Position numbers and translations under genes: made by a program | Source of the DNA: Microcaldota archaeon | Lineage (GTDB): Archaea; Micrarchaeota; Micrarchaeia; Micrarchaeales; CABMGC01 | Assembly (NCBI GenBank): GCA_021827925.1 | Contig: JAKATZ010000033.1 | Span: 1-49,828, forward strand | Direction of reading: 5' to 3' | Length of the DNA: 49,828 nucleotides | Shown: one piece after another, positions 1 through 10,299 of the stretch | How positions within the stretch are numbered: position 1 is the stretch's first letter | Layout of the letters: every line of letters starts with the position of its first letter | The notes under the pieces: model-generated | The model's database searches: none | Told to the model about the DNA's origin: nothing | The model's input: the letters and a program-made list of their open reading frames with translations, nothing else

Positions 1-44
1 ATCTTTGTGATATCTCCTTTATCCGTCTTGCCCTGTTTTGCCAT
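1..44 (-). CDS. 5' end of an unidentified gene truncated by the window edge (MAKQGKTDKGDITK...)
   Basis: ATG at 44 on the minus strand, open to the window edge; AT-rich TATA-like stretch (atatatat) just upstream. Confidence 0.35.
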   Translation of the reverse strand, partial: MAKQGKTDKGDITK

Positions 45-156
45 GGGATTCACACATATATATCTAACAAAAGCTTTTTAAAGCGATTGGGGGCAGCCCT
101 ACCTGCAGGCGCGCTCAAAACCCGCGTCTTTTTACCTCATCATAGTCACAGAGAAA

Positions 157-168
157 AGTATAAATAGA
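157..168 (+). promoter_or_regulatory. Candidate TATA box upstream of thermosome gene
   Basis: aaaagtataaatag about 80 nt upstream of the thermosome start. Confidence 0.45.
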
Positions 169-240
169 TATTGCTGCCATATTAGTGTTGGAATTAATTA
201 CCGATGTAATTGGTCCGACTACTTATCAAAGGTGTATACA

Positions 241-1899
241 ATGGCAGAGAATCAATTGGGAGGACAACAGTACCTGATATTGCCGGAAGGTGCAAGCAGG
301 CTTATAGGAAAGGAAGCACAGAGGACTAACATAGCGGTAGGATATGCTGTAGCCAGCATAGTAAGGACCACGCTGGGCCCGAAGGGCATGGACAAGATGC
401 TTGTTAGCGAGCTTGGGGACATCATAATAACGAACGACGGCGCAACAATCCTTGAAGAGATGAACGTTGAGCATCCTGTCGCTAAAATAATGGTTGAGAT
501 AGCCAAGACGCAGGACAAGGAAGTCGGCGACGGTACAACAACCGCTGTCATAGTTGCGGGCGAACTGCTCAAGGGGGCCGGAAACCTGCTCGATCAGGGC
601 ATACCTCCTGCAGCGATAATCAAGGGCTATGAGATGGCAAGGGAGAAGGCGCTCGGAGTTCTCGAGAACATCTCGGGCAACATCGAGATATCTGACAGTG
701 AGAAGCTTCAGAAGATAGCGATGGTATCGCTTGGATCAAAGAACATAGGCAGTGATGCTACAAAGAAGTACCTCGCGCACCTCGCTCTGCAGTCGTTGCA
801 GCAGGTTGCCGTTAAGGAGGGCAACAAGGTAAACATAGACAGGGACTTCATAAAGCTGGAGAAGAAGGAAGGCGGCAGCATGGACGATACAGCATTCATA
901 AATGGCGTGCTGGTTGACAAGGAAATTGCGCATCCGGGCATGCCAAAGTCTGCCAAGAATGCAAGCATAGCGCTTCTCGACGTTGCCCTGGAGATCGAGA
1001 AGACCGAAACCGATGCAAGGATAGAGATAACCTCGCCTGAGCAGATGCAGGCCTTCCTAGCACAGGAAGAGAAGATGCTCAAGGAGATGGTAGGCAAGAT
1101 CGAGAAGAGCAAGGCAACTGTTGTGTTCATACAGAAGGGCATAGACGATGTCGCGCAGCACTACCTGGCAAAGGCCGGAATAATTGCTGTAAGAAGGGTG
1201 AAGAAGAGCGACATGGAGAAGCTAGCAAAGGCTACTGGCGCAAGGCTTGTAACAAGTCTGGACGATCTAACTCAGAATGACCTTGGTTTTGCCGGACTTG
1301 TCGAGGAGCGCAAGGTCTCCGGAGAGCAGATGATCTTCGTGGAGAAGTGCAAAGACCCTAAGAGCGTAACCATCTTCGTAAGGGGCGGTACAAAACAGAC
1401 CGTTGATGAAGTGGAGCGCGCACTAACAGATGTCCTCGGAGCTCTCTCAAGTGCAATAGAGGAGGGCAAATACGTCACAGGCGGAGGAAGCACCGAGATA
1501 GACGTTTCGACAAAGCTCAGAGACTACGCCACAGATGTTGGTGGAAGGGAGCAGCTTGCAATACAGGCTTTCGCAGACTCTCTCGAGATAGTACCAAAGT
1601 CTCTGGCAGAGAGCGCAGGCATGGATCCTATAGACACTCTCGTGCAACTCAGGAGCAAGCATAAGAACAAGGAAGGCAGGAGCTACGGCATAGATGTCTA
1701 CAAGAACGCAATAGGGGACATGGAGAAGCTTGGCGTAATCGAGCCTCTCAAGGTAAAGGTGCAGGCCTTAACCAGCGCCACCGACGCGGCCGCATCGATA
1801 CTCAGGATAGATGACATGATAAGCTCGAAAGGCAGGGGCGGCGGACCCGGAGGCATGCCTCCAGGAGGCCCTGGCGGAATGGGCGGTATGGAAGATTGA
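241..1899 (+). CDS. Thermosome subunit (group II chaperonin)
   Basis: [20 protein letters not shown] and [15 protein letters not shown] motifs; GGM-rich C-terminus; start likely ATG 241 (ORF opens at 232). Confidence 0.97.
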   Translation: MAENQLGGQQYLILPEGASRLIGKEAQRTNIAVGYAVASIVRTTLGPKGMDKMLVSELGDIIITNDGATILEEMNVEHPVAKIMVEIAKTQDKEVGDGTTTAVIVAGELLKGAGNLLDQGIPPAAIIKGYEMAREKALGVLENISGNIEISDSEKLQKIAMVSLGSKNIGSDATKKYLAHLALQSLQQVAVKEGNKVNIDRDFIKLEKKEGGSMDDTAFINGVLVDKEIAHPGMPKSAKNASIALLDVALEIEKTETDARIEITSPEQMQAFLAQEEKMLKEMVGKIEKSKATVVFIQKGIDDVAQHYLAKAGIIAVRRVKKSDMEKLAKATGARLVTSLDDLTQNDLGFAGLVEERKVSGEQMIFVEKCKDPKSVTIFVRGGTKQTVDEVERALTDVLGALSSAIEEGKYVTGGGSTEIDVSTKLRDYATDVGGREQLAIQAFADSLEIVPKSLAESAGMDPIDTLVQLRSKHKNKEGRSYGIDVYKNAIGDMEKLGVIEPLKVKVQALTSATDAAASILRIDDMISSKGRGGGPGGMPPGGPGGMGGMED

Positions 1900-1948
1900 A
1901 GGATAGTATTTATCCTTCAAATCCGCTTCCTAAGCGCTGCGTGTTCAA

Positions 1949-2524
1949 ATGGCCAAGATAATCGTCACAGGGACCCCTGGATCAGGAAAGAGTACGGTAC
2001 TTGCAAAGCTATCGGGGATAGAGATAGTTACCTTCTCCAGCGAGCTTCTAAAGCTGCTTGCTGAACGTGGCATAACCGACAGGGACCAGGTTAGACGGGT
2101 GCCATACCCTGTCACTGTAGAGATAAGGAGGAAGGCAATAGAGAAGCTAAACTCGATGAATGGCGACATGCTGATAGACACGCATGCCAGCGTAAAGAAG
2201 GGGATAAGGTACATTCCAGGGTTCTCCACTGCTGACCTCGGTGTAATGGAGGATGTTAAAGGCATAATCTACATAGATGCGCACGCCAATGACATATTGC
2301 TCAGGCGCATACTGGACAAGACCCGGAAGCGCGATGCAGATTCAGAAGAGGAGATCAAGGAGCAGAGGAGGATAAACGCGGCCCTTGTGGCATCGTACGC
2401 ACTCTACCTTGACGTTCCGATGTATATAATAATGAACCGCCAGGACATGATAGAGAAAGCGGTTGAAGACACCAAGAAAGCGATAAACGATGCCCTTGGC
2501 AAAGGGGAGTTCATGTTCGAATGA
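1949..2524 (+). CDS. adkA: Archaeal-type adenylate kinase
   Basis: MAKIIVTGTPGSGKST P-loop; length 191 aa; next to EMC3-like/L34e genes. Confidence 0.85.
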   Translation: MAKIIVTGTPGSGKSTVLAKLSGIEIVTFSSELLKLLAERGITDRDQVRRVPYPVTVEIRRKAIEKLNSMNGDMLIDTHASVKKGIRYIPGFSTADLGVMEDVKGIIYIDAHANDILLRRILDKTRKRDADSEEEIKEQRRINAALVASYALYLDVPMYIIMNRQDMIEKAVEDTKKAINDALGKGEFMFE

Positions 2525-2582
2525 CCGCAAGGTTAAAGAATCTGAAACACCAAGGGTTATTCATAATAAACGGGCAGTACAA

Positions 2583-3059
2583 ATGGACATACTACTAGTA
2601 GAGTTGGTTGCAGCCGCTTTTGCATATGCTGCATTCTCAATAACACTGCAGCGCAAGCTATCGAATATCGACAAGATGTACGAGATAAGGGCAACGATGA
2701 ACACGAAGACCAAGGATCTCATGCGCATGGCCAAGGAGAAGGCTGACAAGGCCACGATCGATGCTGCACAGAAGGAGCTGGCACAGCTTAGCATGGACAG
2801 CATGAAGAATCAGATGAAGCCGATGCTCATAGTGCTTCCAGTATTCTTCCTTATCTACTATGTACTGCTTCCTATGGGTTTTGCACCGAAGCTCACCCTG
2901 CAGATTCTTTCCTTTACGCTCGGATATCAGCAGGTGTTCATACTCGCCGCATTCGTCTCTGGACTGGTGCTCTCAACGTTGATGTCGATGCGGGACAGGA
3001 AGAGGCTCAGGAGCAAGTACGATTTCGGGCTGCTGCAGCCATCGCTCAAGCAGCAATAG
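2583..3059 (+). CDS. EMC3/TMCO1-like (DUF106) membrane protein
   Basis: N-terminal TM, coiled region (MNTKTKDLMRMAKEKAD), two C-terminal TMs; synteny adk-DUF106-L34e; ATG at 2583 in frame. Confidence 0.8.
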   Translation: MDILLVELVAAAFAYAAFSITLQRKLSNIDKMYEIRATMNTKTKDLMRMAKEKADKATIDAAQKELAQLSMDSMKNQMKPMLIVLPVFFLIYYVLLPMGFAPKLTLQILSFTLGYQQVFILAAFVSGLVLSTLMSMRDRKRLRSKYDFGLLQPSLKQQ

Positions 3060-3109
3060 ATAAATACTTTCCTAAAGATAAAGAATATGCTTACACTTAG
3101 GTGTTTTAT

Positions 3110-3436
3110 TTGCCAAAGCCAATGCACAGGTCTACCAGTTTCAGGCGCCTCCATAGGGTGACTCCATCAGGAAGGAAGGTTATTCATTTCGAAAGAAAAC
3201 CGGCAGCAATCCCGCACTGCGCAATATGCGGAAGCGAACTCAATGGCATATCAAGGAGCCGGAACTCAAAAGGCAGGACTCTTAGGAGCAATTCACGCAT
3301 ATTCGGCGGAGTCCTCTGTTCCGGCTGTTCTAGCGAGGTAATAAAGTCAGCAAGCAGGATAGAGCACGGAGAAATGAAGCTCAATGACATAAGCATAAGG
3401 CAGAGGGCCTATGTGCTTCAGATGATCTCTCATTAG
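3110..3436 (+). CDS. rpl34e: Ribosomal protein L34e
   Basis: RSTSFRRLHRVTPSGRKVIHFERK, paired CxxC motifs (CAICG, CSGCSS); likely TTG start at 3110. Confidence 0.85.
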   Translation: MPKPMHRSTSFRRLHRVTPSGRKVIHFERKPAAIPHCAICGSELNGISRSRNSKGRTLRSNSRIFGGVLCSGCSSEVIKSASRIEHGEMKLNDISIRQRAYVLQMISH

Positions 3437-3445
3437 GATGGAAGA

Positions 3446-4252
3446 ATGTCCGGAGTAGACATAGGCAGTACCGTCACTGATTCTATAAAAACGCCTTTTA
3501 AAGACAGTACGCTGCTGATGATCGGGATTGTGCTTGCCTTAATCTCCGTATTGCAAGTCATTGCACTTGCCGTTATTGGAGTATCTTCACCGTTTAAAGT
3601 CGCGGGGAATCCTTTCGTATCCATGCTCACGATCTTTCTTGTTTCGCTGCCCTTTTCGTTGATCACGATATTCTTCGCCATAACGGCGTATTTCAGGGCA
3701 TGGCACGGCAACTCCATCTCGCTTGCGCAGGCAATTGCCTCTGCAGCCGGAAGGTATCTAAGCGCGCTTGCTACGAGCATACTCTTCTTGATAGTCTCAG
3801 TTGTTCCTCTGGCCATAATACTAATACTCGTACTGGCCACAAATTCACATTCTGCCGTAGCGTTGCTATTCGAGCTCCTCTCCGCGATCTACACCTTTTA
3901 TATGATTGTTAGACTTTCGATAGGACTGTCTTATTCGATTATAGGCAACAAAGACCCAATAAGCTCACTCAAATCTAGCTGGCACTCAACCTCGGGATCG
4001 TTCTGGTCCATACTCGCTGCCTTTATCCTGATAGGCCTTATACTGTTCGTGGCGATATTAATACCCGTCCTAATATCGGGTATTTCTGTGCTGTTCGCAG
4101 CCCCAGAAGTCCAGTCAGTTGTGCCAAATCTTGTAGCCGACATCGTATCCGGATTCTTTTCAATCTGCGGTTATGTCGCATCTGTATCCATATACGCGCA
4201 GCTTGTCGCTGGGAATAAGGGCCTTACTATAAATGCCGGCAAGGCGCAATGA
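3446..4252 (+). CDS. Multi-pass membrane protein, unknown function
   Basis: About 6 hydrophobic segments; lies between L34e and cytidylate kinase genes. Confidence 0.7.
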   Translation: MSGVDIGSTVTDSIKTPFKDSTLLMIGIVLALISVLQVIALAVIGVSSPFKVAGNPFVSMLTIFLVSLPFSLITIFFAITAYFRAWHGNSISLAQAIASAAGRYLSALATSILFLIVSVVPLAIILILVLATNSHSAVALLFELLSAIYTFYMIVRLSIGLSYSIIGNKDPISSLKSSWHSTSGSFWSILAAFILIGLILFVAILIPVLISGISVLFAAPEVQSVVPNLVADIVSGFFSICGYVASVSIYAQLVAGNKGLTINAGKAQ

Positions 4253-4280
4253 TATTAAACCTTAACTGCGTAGGTATTAT

Positions 4281-4841
4281 ATGGAAGCCATTGTCATCTG
4301 CGGCTTTCCCTCTTCCGGGAAGACCACTGTATCAAACCTTCTGGGCGAGAAGCTCTCACTCAAAGTGGTAGGCGGAGGTGACATACTGAAGGAGATGGCT
4401 ACAACACGCGGCTACACCCCATCGGGGAACGACTGGTGGGATACCGAGGAAGGGATACGCTTCTCAAAAGAGCGCGAAAAGGATCTCAACTTCGACAAGG
4501 AAGCCGACAGGATACTGCGCGACAAGATAGAGCGCGGCAACATAATAATAACAAGCTATGTAGCGCCATGGCTTGTGGAGAAAGGATTCAAGATCTGGCT
4601 CGAGGCCAGCATAGAAAACAGGGCGGAGAGGATGACTGAGAGGGATAAGCTCAGCCTCGAAGAATGCATACGGATAATAAAGATACGTGACAAGGAAAAT
4701 AATCTGCTTTACAAGAAGCTGTACAACATAGATTTTGGCAAGGACCTCTCTGTATTCGACATGGCGATTGACACAAACGACAAGACAGCCGCAGATGTCG
4801 CCGACCTGATAATAGAAAAGCTTAACGCTAAGAAAAAATAA
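4281..4841 (+). CDS. cmk: Archaeal cytidylate kinase
   Basis: MEAIVICGFPSSGKTTVSNLL P-loop, GGGDILKEMA, synteny with L34e/L14e. Confidence 0.8.
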   Translation: MEAIVICGFPSSGKTTVSNLLGEKLSLKVVGGGDILKEMATTRGYTPSGNDWWDTEEGIRFSKEREKDLNFDKEADRILRDKIERGNIIITSYVAPWLVEKGFKIWLEASIENRAERMTERDKLSLEECIRIIKIRDKENNLLYKKLYNIDFGKDLSVFDMAIDTNDKTAADVADLIIEKLNAKKK

Positions 4842-4852
4842 AAGGAGATCAA

Positions 4853-5116
4853 ATGGCACTGATAGAAGAAGGACGTGTTTGTATAAAGAAATCCGGAAGG
4901 GACGCGGGCAGCAAGGCCGTCGTGACAAAAGTGATAGACGATAATTTCGTCAGTATAATAACGGAAGGAAGGCCTCGCGAGAGAAGGTGCAACGTAAGGC
5001 ACCTGGAATTCCTCAACGAGAAGACCGACGCAAAGGACCCGTCAAAGGCAGCCGCCTACCTCGGGATCAATGAGAAGCAGAAGCCTTCCCCTCAGCAGAA
5101 GAAAGCGCAGAAATGA
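4853..5116 (+). CDS. rpl14e: Ribosomal protein L14e
   Basis: EEGRVCIKKSGRDAGSKAVVTKVIDDNFV... RRCNVRHLEFL. Confidence 0.88.
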   Translation: MALIEEGRVCIKKSGRDAGSKAVVTKVIDDNFVSIITEGRPRERRCNVRHLEFLNEKTDAKDPSKAAAYLGINEKQKPSPQQKKAQK

Positions 5117-5399
5117 GTAAGTCATTTTCCCTGTGCGCAGTCCTGGCCGCATTTCTCGCGACATTCCTCGGGTCTATTACAACCGGCGCCTGATTCTGGG
5201 CATCCCTTCTTAGCATCCTCTCGATAGCTGGGCGAAGGTCGCTATCCCCTGCTATTACCTTCGCTGTTTCCAAAAGCCTTCTCTCCTCTTTTATGCTCAA
5301 AGTTCTTGCCACAACATCACTCACTAAGTGGTTTCCCGCAAAGATTAATATTGCTTGCCTGCAACCCCAGAGTACACATTCATTCCAACCACGGCGCAA
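5067..5399 (-). CDS. Hypothetical 110-aa protein, convergent overlap with L14e
   Basis: Only long ORF in the 5117-5430 gap; charged helical composition (IKEERRLLETAKVIAGDSDLRPAIERMLRRD). Confidence 0.35.
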   Translation of the reverse strand: MRRGWNECVLWGCRQAILIFAGNHLVSDVVARTLSIKEERRLLETAKVIAGDSDLRPAIERMLRRDAQNQAPVVIDPRNVARNAARTAHRENDLLISALSSAEGKASASH

Positions 5400-5430
5400 C
5401 CAATATAAGCCTGTCTTTATCTATCTCATC

Positions 5431-6762
5431 ATGCGAGTGAGAGTAGACAAGCGGATAAAGGACATAATAGCAAGGGACAAAGCAGTCATGCTCAAGACAA
5501 CAAAGGAACGCTACCCTTTTGTTGCAGATCACGGTTCCGGAGACCACGTCTATGACGTATCTGGTAACAAGTTCATAGATTTCTCCAGCTTCATAAGTGT
5601 TTACAATCTCGGGATCAATGCGAATAGCGAGGTGCGCGAGGCTGTAAAAGAGCAGGTAGACCTGCTGATGCATCCTGCATTCACTGATTTCTATGCCGAG
5701 AGGCCTGTAAGGTTCGCTGAGAAGCTAGTGAAGATGTTTCCAAAAGGTTTCGGCAAGGTATTCTTCTCGAATTCCGGCACAGAGGCAAACGAGGATGCCA
5801 TAAAGCTCTCCAGGATATTCACCAAGAGGCAGTACCTGCTCTCCTTCTACAACTCATTTCACGGAAGGACCGCCGGATCCCTGGCCCTGACTGCTTCAAA
5901 ATCAATACAGCGAAAGCACTACGGTCCATTCCCCGGAGTCATTCACGCTCCGTATCCATATCCGTACAGATGTCCGTTTGGGACCGAAGACCCTGATGAA
6001 TGCGGTCAGGCAAGCCTTGATTATCTCAAAAAGAACATTCTCGATAAAGAGGCTCCGCCAGACGAGATCGCTGCTATCTTCTTCGAACCCGTACAGGGGG
6101 AAGGCGGATATATAATCCCCCCGCAGAATTTCATAAAAGGGCTAAGGGAGATGTGCGACGATTACGGCATGCTGCTTGTCGCTGACGAAGTGCAGACGGG
6201 TTATATGCGCACAGGAAGCTTCCTGGCACTCGAGCACTTCGGTGTGGAGGCGGACATATATACAATGGCAAAATCCACTGCCGGCGGTATACCCTTCGGT
6301 GTTACCGTATCGCGCAGCTCTCTCGGAGATGTCCAGGAAGGCGAGCATGCGAATACCTTCGGCGGCAATCTGCTTGCCATAGCCGCAGCGGAAGCTTCTC
6401 TAGACTATATTAACCGCAACTTTCGGTCTCTCAGGTCAGGGATAAACTCAAGGAGCAGCATTGTGATGAGGCGCCTGCTCGAGATGCAGGAAAAATACGG
6501 CATTATAGGGGAGATACGCGGTATCGGGCTCATGATCGGCATCGAGCTCGTGAAAGACAGGAAGACAAGAGAGCCAGCGGAGAAGGAGAGATCTGCAGTG
6601 CTTGAAGAATGTTTCTACAATGGCCTTATCCTGCTCCCTGCCGGCCGGTCAACGATACGGGTAATACCTCCCTTAACCATATCCATAGCGAGCCTTGAAG
6701 AAGGGTTAGACATACTTGAAAACGCACTGCAGAAGCACTCAAAACGATCAAAAGCCAGATGA
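5431..6762 (+). CDS. Class III PLP aminotransferase (4-aminobutyrate/ornithine-type)
   Basis: FSNSGTEANEDAIKLSR, FHGRTAGSLALTASK, LLVADEVQTGYMRTG and K-site region (TMAKSTAGGIPFG); ATG at 5431. Confidence 0.9.
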   Translation: MRVRVDKRIKDIIARDKAVMLKTTKERYPFVADHGSGDHVYDVSGNKFIDFSSFISVYNLGINANSEVREAVKEQVDLLMHPAFTDFYAERPVRFAEKLVKMFPKGFGKVFFSNSGTEANEDAIKLSRIFTKRQYLLSFYNSFHGRTAGSLALTASKSIQRKHYGPFPGVIHAPYPYPYRCPFGTEDPDECGQASLDYLKKNILDKEAPPDEIAAIFFEPVQGEGGYIIPPQNFIKGLREMCDDYGMLLVADEVQTGYMRTGSFLALEHFGVEADIYTMAKSTAGGIPFGVTVSRSSLGDVQEGEHANTFGGNLLAIAAAEASLDYINRNFRSLRSGINSRSSIVMRRLLEMQEKYGIIGEIRGIGLMIGIELVKDRKTREPAEKERSAVLEECFYNGLILLPAGRSTIRVIPPLTISIASLEEGLDILENALQKHSKRSKAR

Positions 6763-6862
6763 TGAAATGACTGGGTACCGTTCAGGAAGGCTGTATCCCT
6801 CAATCGAGTATCCTGCAGCTCACTGATAAGTCGTGCCGATTATTCCTGTCAGCGCGCGAAAA

Positions 6863-9800
6863 CTAGATGTATCTGCCCAGATTGAATTGCCCGCTCGTCG
6901 CATGTTCCTGGTCCTCGGATCCGAAGAATATGTTCTTGATCTCGTCCCTGACCAGGTAGAGTCTCTGCCTTATATACGGATCAAGCCCGTATCTCTCCGC
7001 AAGCCCTATCGCCATGTTAAGGTACTTCTCTATACCTCCCTTGGATATTGTCAGCAGGAGCTTTCCTCCGTCCTTAGCGCATTTACCTGTGAGAGGCACC
7101 CTTCTGTATTTTGCATTGCACGAAGAGCACCGGAAAGACTGCTTTGAAAACGAATGAAGATTCCCTATAAGATCCGGTATGAAATGGCTTAGGATCAGGC
7201 GCCGCGCCGCGTCTCTTCTGTCTATTGCATATATCATGTCCATGAGCCTGAACTCAGCGTCTACCTTGTCCTGCATTGTCTTGAACTGAGTGTACGAGCT
7301 TCTCCTTGGCGAATTCGCTATTGCGGCAACTGAAGATTCGTGGGTAAACCAGAGATTGTCGAATACGCTTTTGTCCCCCAGCCTGTTCTCGACTATCTCT
7401 ATGTTTACTTCGGACGGATACGGATATGATAAGCTCTTTTCGTAGAATGAAAGCGGATATCTCCTCACCACCTCCAGCGCATGAACCTCATCATCGACCT
7501 CATCAGGCATCACATTCAAGGTAAGTATCAGCGGTGTATCCATCGTACCACCCACCCCTGCAGGCAGGAAATCCCTTGAGAAATTTATAAGCGCATCGAG
7601 CAGCAGCATTGTTGTGTCCTCATCTCCGTCGCAGTTTCTCCTCCTTGCGGTTATCGTGTACGGATGTGCAAATCCAACGTTAGCGTCAGTGAAGCCTATT
7701 ATTCTTCCAAGGACACCGCACGAGGTGTGCGGCGATAAGGTTACGACCAGTTTGCCTATCATCTCCTGCGCTGACACTGCGTTGTAGAATCTGTCAAGCC
7801 CGTATAGCCCCTCCAGCATCTGATCTACGAATCTTGACACTTTCAGCATGTACTCTCCTCCCCTCCTGCTCAGTATCACGTCCTGGTGCCTCAGCTCGAG
7901 AAGCTGTTCATCGCTTGTCAGTTCGTTCCCGAAGCAATCCCTGTCATACCCGAGGCTTCTCAGCTTCTCCACTCCCGTGCCTATCTCTTTAGGGTAGAAG
8001 TGTGTCATCGGAACGTCAGTAGCATCGAATCTCGCAGTTCCGTCCTTGAATATGAAGACTCCGTTCTGCGCCCTCAGTATGCCTTTCTCAAGCTGTTCTC
8101 CTATCCTGTCCTTATTCGTAAGACCCTTCACTCCCTTGACCGCATCGGGAAGCCTATTGATCCCAAGCTTCTTCATGCTGTTGGATACCGCCTTGACCAA
8201 ATCAACCTTCCTCTGCTCCCATGCATTTGCAGGAGAGCTGCACTTCGGGCAGATATCCTCTTCTACTATGGCCCCGCAGCCGGAGCACTTCCTCTCAGGT
8301 ATTGCGTGCTTCTGGCAGTCGTAGCAGAAAGGGCTATCAACTATCCTCTGGCAGCTACTGCATTTGTACCTTGCAAGCTCAACCTCCAGAGAGGAGCCGA
8401 ATTTCTTTGAGTCTATTGCATACATCTTCGCGAGGTTCCTGTCTTTGCTTTGCATGCCTGCAGGAAAAAGCACGTGTGGCGCAGGCTTCATGAGCCTCTC
8501 TTTCGCTTTTTCCGGCCTCCCGATCCTTGATCCTATGAACGCAGATCTCTTCATTATCCTGAATGGAGCCAGGGCGTTTACCTGCTGGAGCACATCTCCG
8601 TCATCAGGGTAAGCCTCCGCGGCACTCTTGGGCACGACCATCACACCTTCCTTATCTGCAAACCCCAGCGATGCGGCAAGGCTCTGTGCATAATCTCCGT
8701 AAACAATCGCCTTTCCAAGAACCAGCCTGTGCGGCACATTGAGAAGCTCAAGCACCCTCTTCACTTCAGGATCGTTCTCAAGCGTTATTTCCTCAATATC
8801 AAAAAGGTTCCCGCCTCCCAGAACTGCTGCCAGTGCAGCTGCGAGCTTTCTCAGCCCAGCGCTGCCGACTCCCTGGAACTCAAAGAGGAACTTCGGGTGC
8901 ACCGGTATTCCGTGCTTCATCGATAACCAGAACGCATCTTTGAACCCAAGCTCCTTGTGATTCACCGGATCTCCTCCCGCAGCAGCAAGCTCGGCATCCC
9001 AGTATTCCTCTACGTAGCTTGAAGGACGAAGCTGGGTATTTGATTTCTTGAAATCTCCGTAGGTAACTAGCATATCTCCCAAAGAGAGGATCTCTGTCAC
9101 CTCTCCTTTGATCTTCTCTGCGGTTTCAGCATCATTGACCCTGAATGCATCCCCTGACCTGAGCTTTACAAAAGGTCCTTCTATCGAATCAACAGGAACA
9201 GCTATGCACCCCTTTCCGGGATAGTCTATCTTAAGCTGCGTTCCGAGGGCTATGAAGCTTCCTGTTATCGCCATCGTTGCAGGGCTAACTCCTTTCGAGG
9301 CTATCCCCGTAAGCCTGCTCCTTCCGTACCTCAGCCTGAAGCCGCCCATGTGGCCTGGATATGAGAGTATCGGCCTCCCAGCTACCAGCTCGTCGAGGAA
9401 GGCCATCTCCTTGCCACTCTTCTGCTTCTCCTCGCTCTTTTTGACATCAGCCTTTATCACGTTGTTCAGCCATCCCCAGTCAAGGCCAACTCCTTTCGTT
9501 TCCTTAAGCATCTTCTTCGCCTTCTGCGCTATCCCTTCGCATGTCACAAGTGCGATCCCTCCCCTGACTCTGTCTGTGACCGGAATCTGCTTCCCGTCGG
9601 CCTTAATCCTTAAAAGGCCCCTGTGGACGCCTACCTCTATAGTCTCTGTAGGCACGCCATCGATGCATACGGGGCAGTTGCTGATTATAGCACGTATGTC
9701 ATCGTCAGGCGGTCTGTACTGCAGCCGTGCCGCACGCGTGTGGTACAGCTCTATCTCCTCAACGGCCCTCTCGACCTCTTCCTGCGTGGGCTTATAGACA

Positions 9801-10297
9801 CCTATGCGGAAGAGCTTCCTTACGTAGTCTGCAAGGGCCACAGAGAGTGCAGCGGCAGTGCCTCCCGCTCCGCGTATGGGTCCTGCATAAGCTATGGCAA
9901 CGTACTCTGTACCATCCTGGTTCCTGTATCTGGCGAAGCTGCTTATGCCTTCTGTAGGAGCCACAAGCACTCCTTCTGTCAGTATGGCAGTGCCCACCCT
10001 TACTGCAAGCTCCATCCTCTTTGTTGTTTCATATCCATCAAACTTTGGGCTTGTGCAAATCTCCCCTGCAACGTCGAATGCAAGCCTGCTTCTCCCCTGT
10101 CCGCTCAGCTTCGCCCTTATCAATTCCTCTATACCGTTGACATTTATAAGTCCTTCTACCCTGCTCGCGAGGTCAGGCGCAGGCTTTATCTCAACATAGC
10201 TCCTGGGATCGAATCCCTTCGCCCTTGCGTTCTTTGCCAGTTCATATTCCTTCTCAAACTTCTCGGAAAGCAGTTTGAAATAATTGTCTATGTCCAA
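6863..10297 (-). CDS. polC: DNA polymerase D large subunit DP2
   Basis: GPIRGAGGTAAALSVALADYVR, zinc-finger CxxC clusters, LSPHTSCGVLGRIIGFT; probable TTG start 10297 just after DP1 stop; no intein seen. Confidence 0.95.
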   Translation of the reverse strand: MDIDNYFKLLSEKFEKEYELAKNARAKGFDPRSYVEIKPAPDLASRVEGLINVNGIEELIRAKLSGQGRSRLAFDVAGEICTSPKFDGYETTKRMELAVRVGTAILTEGVLVAPTEGISSFARYRNQDGTEYVAIAYAGPIRGAGGTAAALSVALADYVRKLFRIGVYKPTQEEVERAVEEIELYHTRAARLQYRPPDDDIRAIISNCPVCIDGVPTETIEVGVHRGLLRIKADGKQIPVTDRVRGGIALVTCEGIAQKAKKMLKETKGVGLDWGWLNNVIKADVKKSEEKQKSGKEMAFLDELVAGRPILSYPGHMGGFRLRYGRSRLTGIASKGVSPATMAITGSFIALGTQLKIDYPGKGCIAVPVDSIEGPFVKLRSGDAFRVNDAETAEKIKGEVTEILSLGDMLVTYGDFKKSNTQLRPSSYVEEYWDAELAAAGGDPVNHKELGFKDAFWLSMKHGIPVHPKFLFEFQGVGSAGLRKLAAALAAVLGGGNLFDIEEITLENDPEVKRVLELLNVPHRLVLGKAIVYGDYAQSLAASLGFADKEGVMVVPKSAAEAYPDDGDVLQQVNALAPFRIMKRSAFIGSRIGRPEKAKERLMKPAPHVLFPAGMQSKDRNLAKMYAIDSKKFGSSLEVELARYKCSSCQRIVDSPFCYDCQKHAIPERKCSGCGAIVEEDICPKCSSPANAWEQRKVDLVKAVSNSMKKLGINRLPDAVKGVKGLTNKDRIGEQLEKGILRAQNGVFIFKDGTARFDATDVPMTHFYPKEIGTGVEKLRSLGYDRDCFGNELTSDEQLLELRHQDVILSRRGGEYMLKVSRFVDQMLEGLYGLDRFYNAVSAQEMIGKLVVTLSPHTSCGVLGRIIGFTDANVGFAHPYTITARRRNCDGDEDTTMLLLDALINFSRDFLPAGVGGTMDTPLILTLNVMPDEVDDEVHALEVVRRYPLSFYEKSLSYPYPSEVNIEIVENRLGDKSVFDNLWFTHESSVAAIANSPRRSSYTQFKTMQDKVDAEFRLMDMIYAIDRRDAARRLILSHFIPDLIGNLHSFSKQSFRCSSCNAKYRRVPLTGKCAKDGGKLLLTISKGGIEKYLNMAIGLAERYGLDPYIRQRLYLVRDEIKNIFFGSEDQEHATSGQFNLGRYI

Positions 10298-10299
10298 TC

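Noticed and set aside
6756-6830. C/D box sRNA-like TGATGA...CTGA after the aminotransferase gene
   Set aside because: Lacks convincing C' and D' boxes.
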